A stretch of DNA of 64,000 bases from Micromonospora parva (GTDB lineage: Bacteria > Actinomycetota > Actinomycetes > Mycobacteriales > Micromonosporaceae): positions 186,001-250,000 of the forward strand of contig NZ_JNZS01000002.1 of the NCBI RefSeq assembly GCF_000718515.1. The letters are read 5' to 3'. Below are positions 17,183 through 25,890 of the stretch, one piece after another; the first letter of the stretch is position 1, and each line of letters begins with the position of its first letter. A model generated the notes under the pieces. It saw only the letters and a program-made list of their open reading frames with translations, searched no databases and had not been told where the DNA came from. The position numbers and the translations under genes are program-made.

Positions 17183-17378
17183 TTGGAATTGGCCAGCATC
17201 GAGATGGCGAAGCTTGGAGGGAGGGCCGAAGCGGGGGAAATCCGCCCAAACCTCGCCACCCTCCGTGGTGAGTAACGAACACAGGGTCAAGAACGCCATG
17301 CCCTGTGGAGCACTTTTCCCGCAAGGCTTGCCTATTGCACCGCCGCGGCACCGCCGGCCGCGCTATGGGGAGGTTCCA

Positions 17379-17693
17379 GTGATCGCCTTCGAGCTCATGG
17401 AGACGGCGTCGTCCGGCGTCGCCCACGCGCTCTCCACCCTGGCGTCGGCTCCACTCGCGGAGCCGGCACCGAAGGGGATCGACACCAACAGTGTCGTCAC
17501 CTTCTTCGCCAGCAAGATCGCGCCGATCCTGCTCGCCGTCCTGGGCGTCATCTTCATCGGCCGTGCCAGCCGAGGTGAGATCTCCAAGGTGCTGACCAGC
17601 TCCGCGATCGCCATCGTCGGGCTCGCCTTCATCGCCGGCGCGGCAACACTCTTCTTCGTCGGCGATTACCTGATCGACCTGATCTTCGAATAG
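17379..17693 (+). CDS. small two-helix membrane protein, VirB2/TrbC-like pilin candidate
   Basis: 104-aa protein starting at GTG 17379, preceded by GGGGAGG. The N-terminal 38 residues include Ala/Pro-rich sequence. Two long hydrophobic segments follow (TFFASKIAPILLAVLGVIFIG and SSAIAIVGLAFIAGAATLFFVG) with a short charged loop RASRGEISK between them. That layout, and the position at the head of a VirB4/TrbL gene set, match VirB2/TrbC-type subunits of type IV secretion systems. Sequence identity to a named family is not evident, so this is a topology- and context-based call. Confidence 0.62.
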   Translation: MIAFELMETASSGVAHALSTLASAPLAEPAPKGIDTNSVVTFFASKIAPILLAVLGVIFIGRASRGEISKVLTSSAIAIVGLAFIAGAATLFFVGDYLIDLIFE

Positions 17694-17706
17694 GCGCGTT
17701 CACCAG

Positions 17707-18069
17707 ATGCGGCTGCGCACCGACGACGACATCTACCGGGCCCGCCTGGTCTACCTCGGGCCGCCCGGTTACACCCTTCCGGTCCACCTGCCCTACGCCC
17801 AGTACGGGCTCTTCATCCTGCTGGTCCCCCTCTACATGTTCATCCACTGGCTGTTCACGTTGACGGTCGAGCTCTTCCCGGCCTGGGAGATCGCGCTCGC
17901 CATCGTGACCACGTCGTTCATCTTCCGGCACGTCGACCCCGACCGGCCGGCGCGGGTGGTCATCCGCACCGCGCTGACCGACTGGCGACGCACCCGGGAG
18001 CCGGCGGTCGAGCAGCGCGATCCGCGCCTGGTCGGCAGCCGGATCAGGATTCGGGAGGAGCTGGCATGA
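17707..18069 (+). CDS. PrgI/TcpE-like small membrane protein
   Basis: 120-aa protein with two close hydrophobic segments (YGLFILLVPLYMFIHWLFTL and AWEIALAIVTTSFIFRHV) and a basic C-terminus (RPARVVIRTALTDWRRTREP). Gram-positive conjugation loci carry such short two-helix proteins (PrgI, TcpE) just before the VirB4 ATPase, as here. It is 13 bp after the pilin-like gene, and its stop overlaps the start of the 25-codon ORF (ATGA). Confidence 0.7.
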   Translation: MRLRTDDDIYRARLVYLGPPGYTLPVHLPYAQYGLFILLVPLYMFIHWLFTLTVELFPAWEIALAIVTTSFIFRHVDPDRPARVVIRTALTDWRRTREPAVEQRDPRLVGSRIRIREELA

Positions 18070-18143
18070 CCGGAAGCATGGCGAACGGTCCGTCACCGGA
18101 CGCGGGCACGGGTCTGCCGACAGTCGCTGAGGCGGTGGCATGA
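18066..18143 (+). CDS. 25-residue ORF coupled on both sides
   Basis: ATG 18066 to TGA 18143, 25 codons, starting MTGSMANGPSPDAG and ending AEAVA. Its start overlaps the upstream stop and its stop overlaps the ATPase start, both as ATGA. The double coupling suggests that ribosomes pass through it, as a real micropeptide or as a relay that delivers ribosomes to the long downstream gene. The peptide is hydrophilic and matches nothing I know. Confidence 0.45.
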   Translation: MTGSMANGPSPDAGTGLPTVAEAVA

Positions 18144-21100
18144 GCCGCTCCTCCACGCCGGGTTCCCCGGCCGGCCGCCCAGGCGCGCCGGCCGGTCACC
18201 GTGCGCACTCATTCGACTACACCGAAGACGAGGACGAGGTCGCCCTCGACCCCGCGCTGGTGACGTCGCCCGGTCACGGTGCCGTCGGCGTGTTCCAGGC
18301 CCCCCGGCCGGTCCCCCGCCGGACCCCACCGGCCGAACCCAGCACCGTGTCGGCCGGTGAGAACGCCGACATCGACTCCCCCTTCCTGGACCTCTTCGGC
18401 GGCGGGGCCCGGCCCGGCGCGACCCGAGCCGTCACGGCCGGCCCGAGCACCCGCGAGCAACCGGCGATCCCGCACCAGCCGCCACCCACCGCCAGCCCGG
18501 CACCAGCCCGTGCGGTTCCCGAAGTGGAGCCGCCGTGGACGCCCGCCGACCAGCCCGGCAGCGGTGTCCGACCCGTCGAGGCACGCCACGGAGGCGGCCA
18601 CCCGACCGAGTCCCGGGTGCCGCATCAGGCCGGCGATCGACGGCCGATGCGGCGTCCGCCGGACGAGCCCGCCCCGGCCACCGGCCCTGGGCCATCGGCG
18701 GCGACCACCGACCCCGCCGGCCGGCCAGCCGGCGCCCCGCCGAGCCGACCCCCGGCACAGGCGGCCCGGCCCACCGCACCAGCCCCGCAGCCGGCCAGCA
18801 TCGCCGGCACTGACCGCCCAGCCCTGGAACGCACGGCGCGGCGGGCGGCCGACCCGGGTCGCCCCAGGAGCACCGGCACCGCGTCCACCGGCAAGGAGGT
18901 CGCCGCACCCCGCCAACGTGCGGCGAGCCGAGCGGACCGACCGATCAAGCCGACCCGGGTACGGGCTCCAAAGATCAAATTCGGAGACCGGGACCCGTCG
19001 GTCGAGTTGGCCATCACCGAGATCGCCGGCCACCTGACCTTCACGCCGAACACCGTCACGGCCTGGTACTGGTTGCCCGAGGTCCGCTGGGCGTTCCGGC
19101 CGGACGCCGAACGTGAGGCGCTGCTGTCGGCGATCTCCGAGCAGTACGCCGGCCTGGCCGGCTTCCGACTGCACCTGCGCCGCACCACCCGGCCGTTCCC
19201 CGCCGACGAGTGGGCCCGCACGATCGACACGCACACCTCGGCACCGCTGCCCGACGTCCCCGGCACCACCGGCTGGGCCGATCACCTGGTCGCCGCCCAA
19301 CGCCACCTGATGGCGGTCAACCACGCCGAGGGGCAGACCTACCTGGGGGTCACCTTCGCCCGCCGCTCACTCGGCGACTCGCTCACCGAGCGGCTGCTGC
19401 GCACCTTCGGTCGGGGCACCGCCGACGGCGAACGCCGCAAGCTGGGCCGCACCGTCGAGCAGTTCGACGAGGTGCTCGGCGCGTTCGGCATGCGCGGCCG
19501 GCGGGTCACCGCCCAGGAGCTGGAATGGCTGCTCTACCGCTCGGTGGCGCTGTGCATGTCGCCGCCGAGCACCCTCTCCCCCGTCACCGACGGGCGCTGG
19601 GAGCGCGGTGACCTGCTCGCCATGACCGAGCAGGTGGAGCGCTACCGCACCCCGTACGGCTCGACGGTGAAACTGGTCAACCGGATGACCGGTGAGGAGC
19701 GGCACGTGGCCGTGCTCGCCGTCGGCCGGATGGAGCCGCTGGAGATCCCCGAACGGCACGAGCCCTGGCTGCACTTCCACGAGCGGTTGCCGTGGCCGAT
19801 GGAGATCTCCACCCGCGTCGACATCCTCGGCTCCGGTGACTCCTTCCGCAATCTCGAACACCGGCTGCGGATGATCCGCTCGCAACAGCTCGACTACGCC
19901 GAACACGGCATCGACGCGCCCCCCGAGCTGGAGCGACTGGCCAAGCGCGCCCTGGTGATCGGCGACGAGATGACCACCGGCCTGCCGGTCGACTCGGCCC
20001 GAGCGCACGGCTGGCACCGGATCGCGGTCGGCGGCCGGACCAGGGAGGAATGCCTGGAGCGGGCCCGCCGGCTCATCCAGCTCTACTCCCGGGAGCTGCG
20101 CATCTCATTGCAGCACCCGAAGAACCAGGACTGGCTGGCCCGCGAATTCATCCCCGGCGAGCCGATCGCCAACACCGGTTACGTCCGGCGCATGCCGGTG
20201 CCGTTGCTCGCCGCCGCGCTCCCCCAGGCAGCATCGAACGTGGGCGACCGGCGGGGCGACCTCATCGGCCGGACCGCCGGCACCTGCCGCCGCCCGGTCT
20301 TCCTCGACCTGCACTTCCCCATGGAGGTCCGGGAACGCTCCGGGCTCGCGGTCTTCGTCGCCGAACCGGGCGGTGGCAAGTCGACACTGCTCGGCGCCCT
20401 GGGCTACCTGGCCGCCCGCCGAGGTGTCCAGGTGACCCTGCTCGACCCGTCCGGCCCGCTGGCCCGTCTCTGCGCGATGCCCGAACTGCGGCCGTACTCC
20501 CGAGTGTTGAACCTGACCGGTTCGGAGCACGGCACCCTGGCGCCCTACTCACTCATCCCGACGCCGCTGCGCTCCGAGTTCGGCCCCGGGGCCTCCGGCG
20601 ACCGGGAGTTCGAAATCGCCGTCTCCAACGCCCGGGCCGAGCGGCGGATGCTGGTCCAGGACATCTGCATGATGCTCGTCCCACCGCAGGTGGCCAGGGA
20701 GGCGTCGACAGCCACCCTGTTCCGGCACGCCGTCCGGCAAGTCCCCGCCGAGGAAACCTCCACCCTGGACGACGTGGTGAGCTGCCTCGGGCGGCTCGAC
20801 GACGACGCCGGGAAGGAACTGGCGAACCTCCTGCTGGACACCGCCGAGATGCCGTTGGCCATGCTCTTCTTCGGCCGACCGCCGGAAGGGCTGCTCGGCG
20901 CCGACGCGGCACTCACCGTCATCACCATGGCCGGGCTGCGGTTGCCCGACCTCAAGATCGAACGTGAGTACTGGTCAGCCGAGGAAGCCCTCGCCCTGCC
21001 GATGCTGCACACCGCGCACCGGCTCGCCGTCCGGCGTTGCTACGGCGGCTCGATGTCGTCCCGCAAGCTCGTCGGCCTGGACGAGGCGCACTTCATGGAG

Positions 21101-21538
21101 GGCTGGCGCTCCGGGCGCTCCTTCCTGGTCCGGCTCGCCCGCGACTCCCGCAAGTGGAACCTGGCCGCGCTGGTCGCCTCCCAGAACCCCCGCGACATCC
21201 TCGGCCTCGACGTGCAGAACCTCGTCTCCACCGTCTTCGTCGGCCGCATCGCCGAGGACGCCGAGATCGCCTCCGAGGCCCTGCGGCTGCTGCGGGTGCC
21301 GGTCAACGACGGGTACGAGGCCACCCTCGCCTCACTCTCCGCCGCCGACACCAGCTCGTCCAGCCGGCTCGGCTTCCGTGAGTTCGTGATGCGCGACGTC
21401 GACGGCCGGGTGCAGAAGGTCCGAGTCGATGTCTCGTACGTCGAAGGCCTGCTGGACCACCTCGACACGACGCCCGCCGCGATCGCCGCAGCGGCCGGAG
21501 TGCTGCCGAGCATCCCCCTGCCGGATCTGGAGGCGTGA
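18140..21538 (+). CDS. VirB4/TraC-like secretion ATPase with long disordered N-terminus
   Basis: 1132-aa protein. The first 280 residues are Pro/Ala/Arg-rich and probably unstructured. A VirB4-type N-domain follows (IKFGDRDPSVELAITEIAGHLTF). The motor domain has Walker A EPGGGKSTLLGAL (about residues 740-752), then LLDPSGPLARL, and Walker B GLDEAHFMEGW near 980, with VASQNPRDILGLDVQNL matching the VirB4 C-terminal motor. It would power substrate transfer or pilus assembly at the inner face of the membrane. The ATG overlaps the 25-codon ORF stop. VirB4 proteins are usually 600-900 aa; the excess is the N-terminal tail. Confidence 0.88.
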   Translation: MSRSSTPGSPAGRPGAPAGHRAHSFDYTEDEDEVALDPALVTSPGHGAVGVFQAPRPVPRRTPPAEPSTVSAGENADIDSPFLDLFGGGARPGATRAVTAGPSTREQPAIPHQPPPTASPAPARAVPEVEPPWTPADQPGSGVRPVEARHGGGHPTESRVPHQAGDRRPMRRPPDEPAPATGPGPSAATTDPAGRPAGAPPSRPPAQAARPTAPAPQPASIAGTDRPALERTARRAADPGRPRSTGTASTGKEVAAPRQRAASRADRPIKPTRVRAPKIKFGDRDPSVELAITEIAGHLTFTPNTVTAWYWLPEVRWAFRPDAEREALLSAISEQYAGLAGFRLHLRRTTRPFPADEWARTIDTHTSAPLPDVPGTTGWADHLVAAQRHLMAVNHAEGQTYLGVTFARRSLGDSLTERLLRTFGRGTADGERRKLGRTVEQFDEVLGAFGMRGRRVTAQELEWLLYRSVALCMSPPSTLSPVTDGRWERGDLLAMTEQVERYRTPYGSTVKLVNRMTGEERHVAVLAVGRMEPLEIPERHEPWLHFHERLPWPMEISTRVDILGSGDSFRNLEHRLRMIRSQQLDYAEHGIDAPPELERLAKRALVIGDEMTTGLPVDSARAHGWHRIAVGGRTREECLERARRLIQLYSRELRISLQHPKNQDWLAREFIPGEPIANTGYVRRMPVPLLAAALPQAASNVGDRRGDLIGRTAGTCRRPVFLDLHFPMEVRERSGLAVFVAEPGGGKSTLLGALGYLAARRGVQVTLLDPSGPLARLCAMPELRPYSRVLNLTGSEHGTLAPYSLIPTPLRSEFGPGASGDREFEIAVSNARAERRMLVQDICMMLVPPQVAREASTATLFRHAVRQVPAEETSTLDDVVSCLGRLDDDAGKELANLLLDTAEMPLAMLFFGRPPEGLLGADAALTVITMAGLRLPDLKIEREYWSAEEALALPMLHTAHRLAVRRCYGGSMSSRKLVGLDEAHFMEGWRSGRSFLVRLARDSRKWNLAALVASQNPRDILGLDVQNLVSTVFVGRIAEDAEIASEALRLLRVPVNDGYEATLASLSAADTSSSSRLGFREFVMRDVDGRVQKVRVDVSYVEGLLDHLDTTPAAIAAAAGVLPSIPLPDLEA

Positions 21539-21539
21539 C

Positions 21540-23552
21540 ATGGCTAGGGCCTGGGTCAAGGTCCTCGGTCGAGCCGAGGCGGAGGGCCGTGACCGAGGCC
21601 CGGGAGCCTGGGCAAGGCTCACGTCGTTCCTGCTCGCCCTCGGCGTACTGGCCGGGGCCAGCCTCACCTGGCCGCTGATCGGCGCCGAGGCCGCCGCCGC
21701 CGCACCACCAGCCGCCCAGGCCCGCGCCGACCTCTGCACGACCGCTGAATGGCAGGCCGACTTCCGCACCTGCGTGGGCAAGCTGAAGCAGGTCAGCCAG
21801 GCTGAGATCGATTGCCGAAAGCCACCTGTACCGTCCGCCCCGGATTCTGGCCTTGCCGGCTGGTTCGCTTCCCGCCCAGACTCGTCAAAGCTGCCCGGGC
21901 CGAAGGGCATCTACAGCGACTACGGGTACGGCGGTTACAGCTTCAACACCTATGACGTGGATGGTGGTTGCGCCTCCACCATTCTCCATCCGGACTACAA
22001 GTTCACCACCACGGTCGCCAACGGTGAGCTCATGATCGCCACTGCGGTCGTGGGCGCCTCGAACGCCCTGCGGGAACGGGCCTGGGATCCACGCGCGATG
22101 TGGGACTGGGCCGACCCACTGGTGGAGAAGGCCACCAAAGCCGTCTACCAGAAGGTGTTCAGCGTCTTCGGGATCGTCACGCTCTGCGTGGTGGGCCTCT
22201 ACCTGCTCTGGCGCTCCCGGCAATCGGACATGAGTAACGCGATGACCACCGCAGGCTGGGCATTGCTGGTGATGGTGGCGGTCACGGCCCTGGCCGCCTG
22301 GCCGGTCAAGTCGGCGAACATCGCCGACGGCACTCTGATCACCTCGCTCGGCGTCGTGCACGACGCCATAGGCCCGGCTTCAAGGGATACCCCGCCGGAT
22401 CAATGCGACGATCCGGATCCCAAGGCCTGCAAGGACAACCGACCGCCGGCTGTCCGGGCCAGCGACACTGCCACCGAATCCATGCTCTACCGCAACTGGC
22501 TGCGTGGAGTACTCGGCTCGGCGGACAGCGAGACCGCTCGTAAGTACGGGCCGGCACTCTACGACGCGAAGGCCCTCTCCTGGGAGGAGTCGGAAAAGCT
22601 CCGTGCCAACCCGGCCACCCGGGATGCCACGATCAAGGCCAAGCAACAGCAGTGGATGACGGTTGCCGAGCAGATCAAGACTGAAGACCCGGAGGCGTAC
22701 GAGTTCCTGACGGGGACCCGAGACATGGACCGGATTGGGTCCGGATTCATCGCGGTACTCGCGGCAGTGCTCTTCGCGATGTTCGACCTCACCGCGTCGG
22801 TGCTCGTGCTGCTCGGCTTCCTGATCTTCCGCTGGGCGGTGATCGCTGCCCCGATTCTCGGCACCATCGGTCTACTCCGACCGGCCAGCGCCGGGCTTCG
22901 CCGGCTGGCCAATGCGGTCGTTGCCGCAGTGTTCAACATTGCCATTTTCGGCACTGGCGCCGCTATCTACCTGTTCGCGGTTGATTTGATCATGAGCACT
23001 CCCACCCTGCCGGGTTGGCTTCAGGTGGTGCTGGTGTGGCTCTGTGGGGTGGTCGGATGGCTGCTGCTGCGGCCGTACCGACGGATCACCCAACTCGGCG
23101 GCAAGGACAGCAGCGAAGCGGTGAGTTCGGCCGGCTCCTGGCACCGCCGGTTCTTCCGTGACATGCGGACCGCAGCGCGGCTGGACGTGGCGGAGCCGGG
23201 CGGCACCGCCGAACCGGTGGGCGGACGTCGACGGTCACCCGACGCGGAGCAGACCCGGCTACGACCGGAGGCGCGGCGGGAGGACCCGGCCCCGGTCCCG
23301 ACCGCCGCCGCCGAGGGCCGGCGCAGCGACACGGTGCGTCCGGACGGTCGAGAGCGGCCCGACGATGCGCTGGCCGAGGAGGGTCGCGGTCGGAGCCGCC
23401 CGGTGGCACCGCAGCCCCGACGCCGAAAGCCGGCGACCTGGACCGAACCCGATGTGCCGGCTGAGAACCCGTCGTTCGTGGTCTACCGCCCGGGCTCCTC
23501 CGAACGAGCGCCGGATCGCACCGGACCTCGGGTGCGCTCAGAGGCGAGGTGA
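21540..23552 (+). CDS. TrbL/VirB6-like polytopic membrane protein
   Basis: 670-aa protein, ATG 1 bp after the ATPase stop. A signal-like segment (SFLLALGVLAGASLTWPLIG) precedes a Cys-containing extracellular region. Membrane helices lie near residues 205-225 and 238-256, and a cluster of four or five lies at about 400-510. The C-terminal 150 residues are Arg/Glu/Pro-rich and disordered, as in many TrbL proteins. The middle of the gene (about 21.8-22.7 kb) uses noticeably more A/T-ending codons than its neighbours. Position directly after VirB4 supports a channel-forming role. Confidence 0.8.
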   Translation: MARAWVKVLGRAEAEGRDRGPGAWARLTSFLLALGVLAGASLTWPLIGAEAAAAAPPAAQARADLCTTAEWQADFRTCVGKLKQVSQAEIDCRKPPVPSAPDSGLAGWFASRPDSSKLPGPKGIYSDYGYGGYSFNTYDVDGGCASTILHPDYKFTTTVANGELMIATAVVGASNALRERAWDPRAMWDWADPLVEKATKAVYQKVFSVFGIVTLCVVGLYLLWRSRQSDMSNAMTTAGWALLVMVAVTALAAWPVKSANIADGTLITSLGVVHDAIGPASRDTPPDQCDDPDPKACKDNRPPAVRASDTATESMLYRNWLRGVLGSADSETARKYGPALYDAKALSWEESEKLRANPATRDATIKAKQQQWMTVAEQIKTEDPEAYEFLTGTRDMDRIGSGFIAVLAAVLFAMFDLTASVLVLLGFLIFRWAVIAAPILGTIGLLRPASAGLRRLANAVVAAVFNIAIFGTGAAIYLFAVDLIMSTPTLPGWLQVVLVWLCGVVGWLLLRPYRRITQLGGKDSSEAVSSAGSWHRRFFRDMRTAARLDVAEPGGTAEPVGGRRRSPDAEQTRLRPEARREDPAPVPTAAAEGRRSDTVRPDGRERPDDALAEEGRGRSRPVAPQPRRRKPATWTEPDVPAENPSFVVYRPGSSERAPDRTGPRVRSEAR

Positions 23553-24106
23553 CAGCCATGCGGCGGGCGTTGGAGTTCCTCTTCACCCGGGCGCTGCGGT
23601 CCCGGCTGGGCATTGCCCTGTTGATCGGGGTGGTGGTTGTCGGTGTGCTCGGGGCAGCCCGGCTGGTCGGCAACCCGGTCGATTCGACGGATGGGTTGAG
23701 CAACCGTCCTGATGGACCGATCATCACCGTGGACCCAACAGCCGGGGACGACGGCCTGCTCAACAGCGCGGCTCCGCCGTCACCCGTGACGTCGCCGGGT
23801 GCCCGCACCCCCGAACAGACCGCTGACCGCTTCGCCGCAGCCTGGCTGGGTCGCCCCGGGATGACCACCGAAGACTGGCAGGCTGGCCTGCGGCCGCTCT
23901 CCACACCGGCGCTGAGGGAGAAGTTGACCGGCGCCGAGCCCGAGAGCGTGCCCGCCGAGAAGGTCACCGGTCCGCCGACCATGCGGGAGCGAACCGAGAC
24001 GTTCGTCGAACTGCTGCTCCCCCTCGATACCGGCCGGCTCCGGCTGGAGCTGGTCACCTCCGACGATGGTTGGCTGGTCGACGTTCTGGACTGGGAGCGG
24101 CCGTGA
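23549..24106 (+). CDS. single-pass membrane protein, VirB8-like candidate
   Basis: 185-aa protein with one membrane helix near the N-terminus (LGIALLIGVVVVGVLGAARLVG) and an extracytoplasmic domain. From about residue 90 (TPEQTADRFAAAWLGRPGMTTEDWQAGL) the pattern fits the NTF2-like fold of VirB8/TcpC-type proteins: a helical start, then RLRLELVTSDDGWLVDVLDWE strands at the end. GTG 23549 overlaps the previous stop (GTGA); ATG 23558 is an alternative start. The fold is inferred from pattern and context, not from clear identity. Confidence 0.72.
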   Translation: MTAMRRALEFLFTRALRSRLGIALLIGVVVVGVLGAARLVGNPVDSTDGLSNRPDGPIITVDPTAGDDGLLNSAAPPSPVTSPGARTPEQTADRFAAAWLGRPGMTTEDWQAGLRPLSTPALREKLTGAEPESVPAEKVTGPPTMRERTETFVELLLPLDTGRLRLELVTSDDGWLVDVLDWERP

Positions 24107-25275
24107 GCGACGTTGATAGCCCCACTCGCCGCCGGCCCCGGCTCGGCCTGATCGCCGCGGTGCTCACCGGGATGCTGCTTCTGCTCTGCTGCACGGGCGG
24201 CACCGCGGCGTTCTTCCTCACCGGGCTCGGCGGCGACGACGCCGAGAACGGGGACGCCCTCGCGGGAATGGAATGCGGACCGATCCGAGCGGTGAACGTC
24301 GCGGGCAAGCTGCCGCGGTTCGCCGAGTACGGCGACAGCCAGGTCCGCAATGCCGCGATCATCATCAAGGTTGGTCAGGACATGGGCGTGCCGTCGCGCG
24401 GCTGGGTGATCGCCCTCGCCACCGCGATGCAGGAATCCGCCCTTCGCAACCTGGCGAACAGCGGCGTACCCGAGTCCCTGGCCCTGCCCCACGAGGGCGT
24501 TGGCGCGGACCACGACTCGCTGGGCCTGTTCCAGCAGCGTCCGGGGTGGGGCTCCGTCGCCGAGCGGTTGAACCCGGCGTACGCGGCCCGCAAGTTCTAC
24601 GAGAAGCTCGTCAAGGTTCAGGGCTGGCAGGGCCGACCGCTGACAGTTGTCGCGCAGCGGGTGCAGGTCAGCGCGTACCCGGACGCGTACGCCAAACACG
24701 AGGAGGTGGCCAGCCGGATCGTGGACGCGCTGGCCGGCGGTGCGGCCCGCACCGTCGAGATCAACGGCAAGGCGGTGTGCAACGCGGCGGAACGCGGCCA
24801 GATCGCCGCCTCCGGCTGGACCGCGCCGATACCCGGCCGAGTGGGCTCCGGTTTCCGCACCGCCAGCCGGCCCAGCCACAACGGCGTCGACATTGGCGCG
24901 GCCAAAGGCACCGAGATCCGCGCGGCAGCGACCGGTCGGGTGCTGGTCTCGACCTGCGACGAGGACCACCGCGGCCGCCAGGACTGCAACGTGGACGGAT
25001 TTCCCGGCAAGGGGGGTTGCGGCTGGTTCGTCGACCTGCTGCACGCCGGTGGCTACATCACCCGGTACTGCCACATGGTGGTCCAGCCCTTCGTCAAAAA
25101 GGACCAGATCGTCACGGCCGGTCAGGTGATCGGCAAGGTCGGCAGCAGTGGCAACTCCTCCGGCCCGCACCTGCATTTCGAGGTACACCTGCGCAACAAC
25201 CGCAGCGCCTCCGGCGCGGTGAACCCGGTCCCGTTCATGCGCGAGCGGGGCGCCCCGCTGCGCGCCGCTGAGTGA
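24103..25275 (+). CDS. membrane-anchored transglycosylase-like plus M23 endopeptidase
   Basis: 390-aa bifunctional cell-wall hydrolase; GTG 24103 overlaps the previous stop. A membrane anchor (LIAAVLTGMLLLLCCTGGTAAFFL) leads into a lysozyme-like domain (VIALATAMQESALRNLANS with the putative catalytic Glu, then DHDSLGLFQQRPGWGS). A C-terminal M23 zinc peptidase follows (HNGVDIGAAKGTEI, CHMVVQPF, HLHFEVHLRNN). It would open peptidoglycan so that the secretion apparatus can pass, the role of VirB1/PrgK-type proteins. Cysteines in the VSTCDEDHRGRQDCNV insert may form a disulfide. Confidence 0.9.
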   Translation: MSDVDSPTRRRPRLGLIAAVLTGMLLLLCCTGGTAAFFLTGLGGDDAENGDALAGMECGPIRAVNVAGKLPRFAEYGDSQVRNAAIIIKVGQDMGVPSRGWVIALATAMQESALRNLANSGVPESLALPHEGVGADHDSLGLFQQRPGWGSVAERLNPAYAARKFYEKLVKVQGWQGRPLTVVAQRVQVSAYPDAYAKHEEVASRIVDALAGGAARTVEINGKAVCNAAERGQIAASGWTAPIPGRVGSGFRTASRPSHNGVDIGAAKGTEIRAAATGRVLVSTCDEDHRGRQDCNVDGFPGKGGCGWFVDLLHAGGYITRYCHMVVQPFVKKDQIVTAGQVIGKVGSSGNSSGPHLHFEVHLRNNRSASGAVNPVPFMRERGAPLRAAE

Positions 25276-25288
25276 GGTCACCGCGGGG

Positions 25289-25888
25289 ATGACCGGTCCA
25301 TTGCCCGACCCGTTCGCCGACCAGCCCGACTGGGCACCGCAACCACCTCGACCGCTGGCCATCGTCCCCGCGACGGATCGGGTCGACCTACGCGGGCGAC
25401 GGGTGCTGGTCGGGTTGCCCGGGCTGGGTTGGCGTGGCGATCTGCGCGCGGACGACCGGGTGGTGCAGAACGCCCGGACCTACGTGCCGGTGATTCCCGA
25501 GCACGAGTGGTACCGGGCCGAAGCCGAGCAGGTCGAGGTGTTCGCTCCGTTGGTGCCGGTGGAGCGGGTCTGGGTGGAGACCGTCGGCAGCCGACCGGTG
25601 GTGGATGGTGCCCGGGACACCGGCATCCGGTTGGTCTCGCTGGACGGCCCGGCACACCGGGCTCCCACGCCGGTCTTCGAAGCCGACGCGGTCACCGGGC
25701 GGCGGGTGGTGCACGTCGAGAACGGCCTGGAGCACCGTGACCTTCGAGCGGTCACCGAGACCTACTCAGGCGCCGAAGGGGACATCTGCGTGCGGATCAC
25801 ACCCGAGGTGGAGTGGTACCGCTGGGCCTGGCGCGGCCAGTCACCCACCACGCTGGAGGTTCCGGTTCACCTGCTCTGGATCGAGTGA
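25289..25888 (+). CDS. uncharacterised protein at the end of the secretion-like operon
   Basis: 199-aa soluble, acidic, Trp/Val-rich protein with no signal, no membrane helix and no motif I recognise. Many short strand-like stretches (VLVGLPGLGWRGDLRADDRVVQN, VEVFAPLVPVERVWVETVG, GDICVRITPEVEWYRWAW) suggest a beta-rich fold. It is 13 bp downstream of the hydrolase on the same strand, so it is probably the last gene of the operon. It converges with the next gene with 2 bp between stops. Confidence 0.75.
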   Translation: MTGPLPDPFADQPDWAPQPPRPLAIVPATDRVDLRGRRVLVGLPGLGWRGDLRADDRVVQNARTYVPVIPEHEWYRAEAEQVEVFAPLVPVERVWVETVGSRPVVDGARDTGIRLVSLDGPAHRAPTPVFEADAVTGRRVVHVENGLEHRDLRAVTETYSGAEGDICVRITPEVEWYRWAWRGQSPTTLEVPVHLLWIE

Positions 25889-25890
25889 CA

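Larger units (their letters stand above)
17023..17378. other. 356-bp divergent intergenic region
   Basis: Separates folP (leftward) from the secretion-like block (rightward). It should hold promoters for both. I see one candidate rightward promoter (17154-17182) and one LexA-box-like palindrome (17100-17115). No credible small gene or structured RNA was found in it. Confidence 0.6.
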
